NCBI GenBank assembly: GCA_017620115.1
Contig: JAFZRB010000231.1
Location: 1-6,361 of the forward strand
Length of the DNA: 6,361 nucleotides
From: Clostridia bacterium
GTDB lineage: Bacteria; Bacillota; Clostridia; Christensenellales; Aristaeellaceae
Direction: 5' to 3'
Position 1 is the stretch's first letter. Each line of letters starts with the position of its first letter. Position numbers and translations under genes: made by a program. Positions 5,947-6,361 of the stretch are shown piece by piece. The notes under the pieces were generated by a model. That model worked only from the letters and a program-made list of their open reading frames with translations, ran no database searches and was not told where the DNA came from.

Positions 5947-6361
5947 CGCGCTGGCCCTGTTCAAGCTGCTGGCCGACGACACGCGGCTGAAGATTCTGCG
6001 CGCGCTGGCCGAAAAAGACATGTATGTGGAGCTGCTGGCCGAGCGGCTGCGCCTGTCCGCCCCCACCGTGTCGTTCCACCTGAAAAAGCTGCTCGCGGCC
6101 GGCCTTGTGGACGCGCGCCGGGAGCAGTATTACACCGTTTATTCGCTGCGCGGGGAGGTCTTTGGAGCCACGCTGGCCGATCTGGCCTTTCAGACGGACG
6201 ACTCCGCCGCCGGCGAGGCGCTGCGCGAGGAGCAGTATCGCCGCAGGGTGATCCGCGCCTTCATGCCGGACGGCGTGTGCGAAACGCTGCCCGCGCAGGT
6301 GAAGAAGCGGCTGATCGTGTACCGCGAAATCTTTGGCCGCTTCGAGCCGGGCCGCGCCTAT
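5939..6361 (+). CDS. ArsR-type winged-helix regulator with DUF2087-like C-terminus (cut by right edge)
   Basis: The first 141 codons are present. Residues 5-75 form an ArsR-like winged helix. LADDTRLKILRAL (11-23) is the family's typical opening, LSAPTVSFHLKKLLAAGLVD (39-58) is the recognition helix and start of the wing, and REQYYTVYSL (61-70) is the wing strand. The metal-binding ELCVCDL-type helix motif of classical ArsR/SmtB sensors is absent (MYVELLAERL, no Cys), so direct metal sensing at that site is unlikely. From about 100 on, VIRAFMPDGVCETLPAQVKKR and FGRFEPGRAY resemble DUF2087 (PF09860), which usually continues with an EVN-type helix beyond the edge. That assignment is from memory. 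The ATG at 5939 lies nine bases after GGAGG (5925-5929) and overlaps the preceding gene by eight bases. It likely binds the palindrome at 5564-5589 and represses its own operon. Confidence 0.88.
   Translation, partial: MNDALALFKLLADDTRLKILRALAEKDMYVELLAERLRLSAPTVSFHLKKLLAAGLVDARREQYYTVYSLRGEVFGATLADLAFQTDDSAAGEALREEQYRRRVIRAFMPDGVCETLPAQVKKRLIVYREIFGRFEPGRAY

Overview
The window most resembles a chromosomal segment of a high-GC member of the Bacillota (class Clostridia, perhaps a gut lineage). This is an inference. It rests on strong AGGAGG-type ribosome binding sites, a TTG start, sigma-A-type TTGACA-17-TATAAT promoters, separate secD and secF genes, and the kinds of protein present. The first ~290 bases are different: about 37% G+C by hand count, against clearly GC-rich sequence in the rest.

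Left half, minus strand, read right to left. A gene for an archaeal-type ornithine cyclodeaminase-like protein (2831-3919) has its own near-consensus promoter. Behind it lies a candidate 40-residue reading frame (2701-2823). Next comes the secD-secF pair (2607 down to 404), which encodes the proton-driven accessory subunits of the Sec translocon. It starts from a near-consensus promoter at 2683-2711 and ends at a hairpin terminator at 342-378. Beyond that terminator is the 5' part of an AT-rich GNAT acetyltransferase gene that runs off the left edge.

Right half, plus strand. Diverging from the cyclodeaminase gene is a CorC/HlyC-type (CNNM plus CBS) membrane protein gene (4128-5483), read from an extended -10 promoter and a TTG start. 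It ends at a GC-rich hairpin. A second plus-strand unit then begins with a TTGACA-17-TATTAT promoter whose -10 box touches a perfect 11-bp palindrome (5564-5589), a likely repressor operator. The unit encodes a small, all-helical, unrecognised protein (113 aa). Overlapping its stop codon is an ArsR-type winged-helix regulator with a DUF2087-like C-terminus, cut by the right edge.

Most of the window is housekeeping. The parts most worth a second look are the palindrome-controlled helical protein/ArsR-DUF2087 operon, the archaeal-type ornithine cyclodeaminase with its small downstream frame, and the compositional break at the left edge. No rRNA, tRNA, CRISPR array, insertion sequence or known riboswitch was seen. 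No gene-free stretch exceeds about 140 bases.
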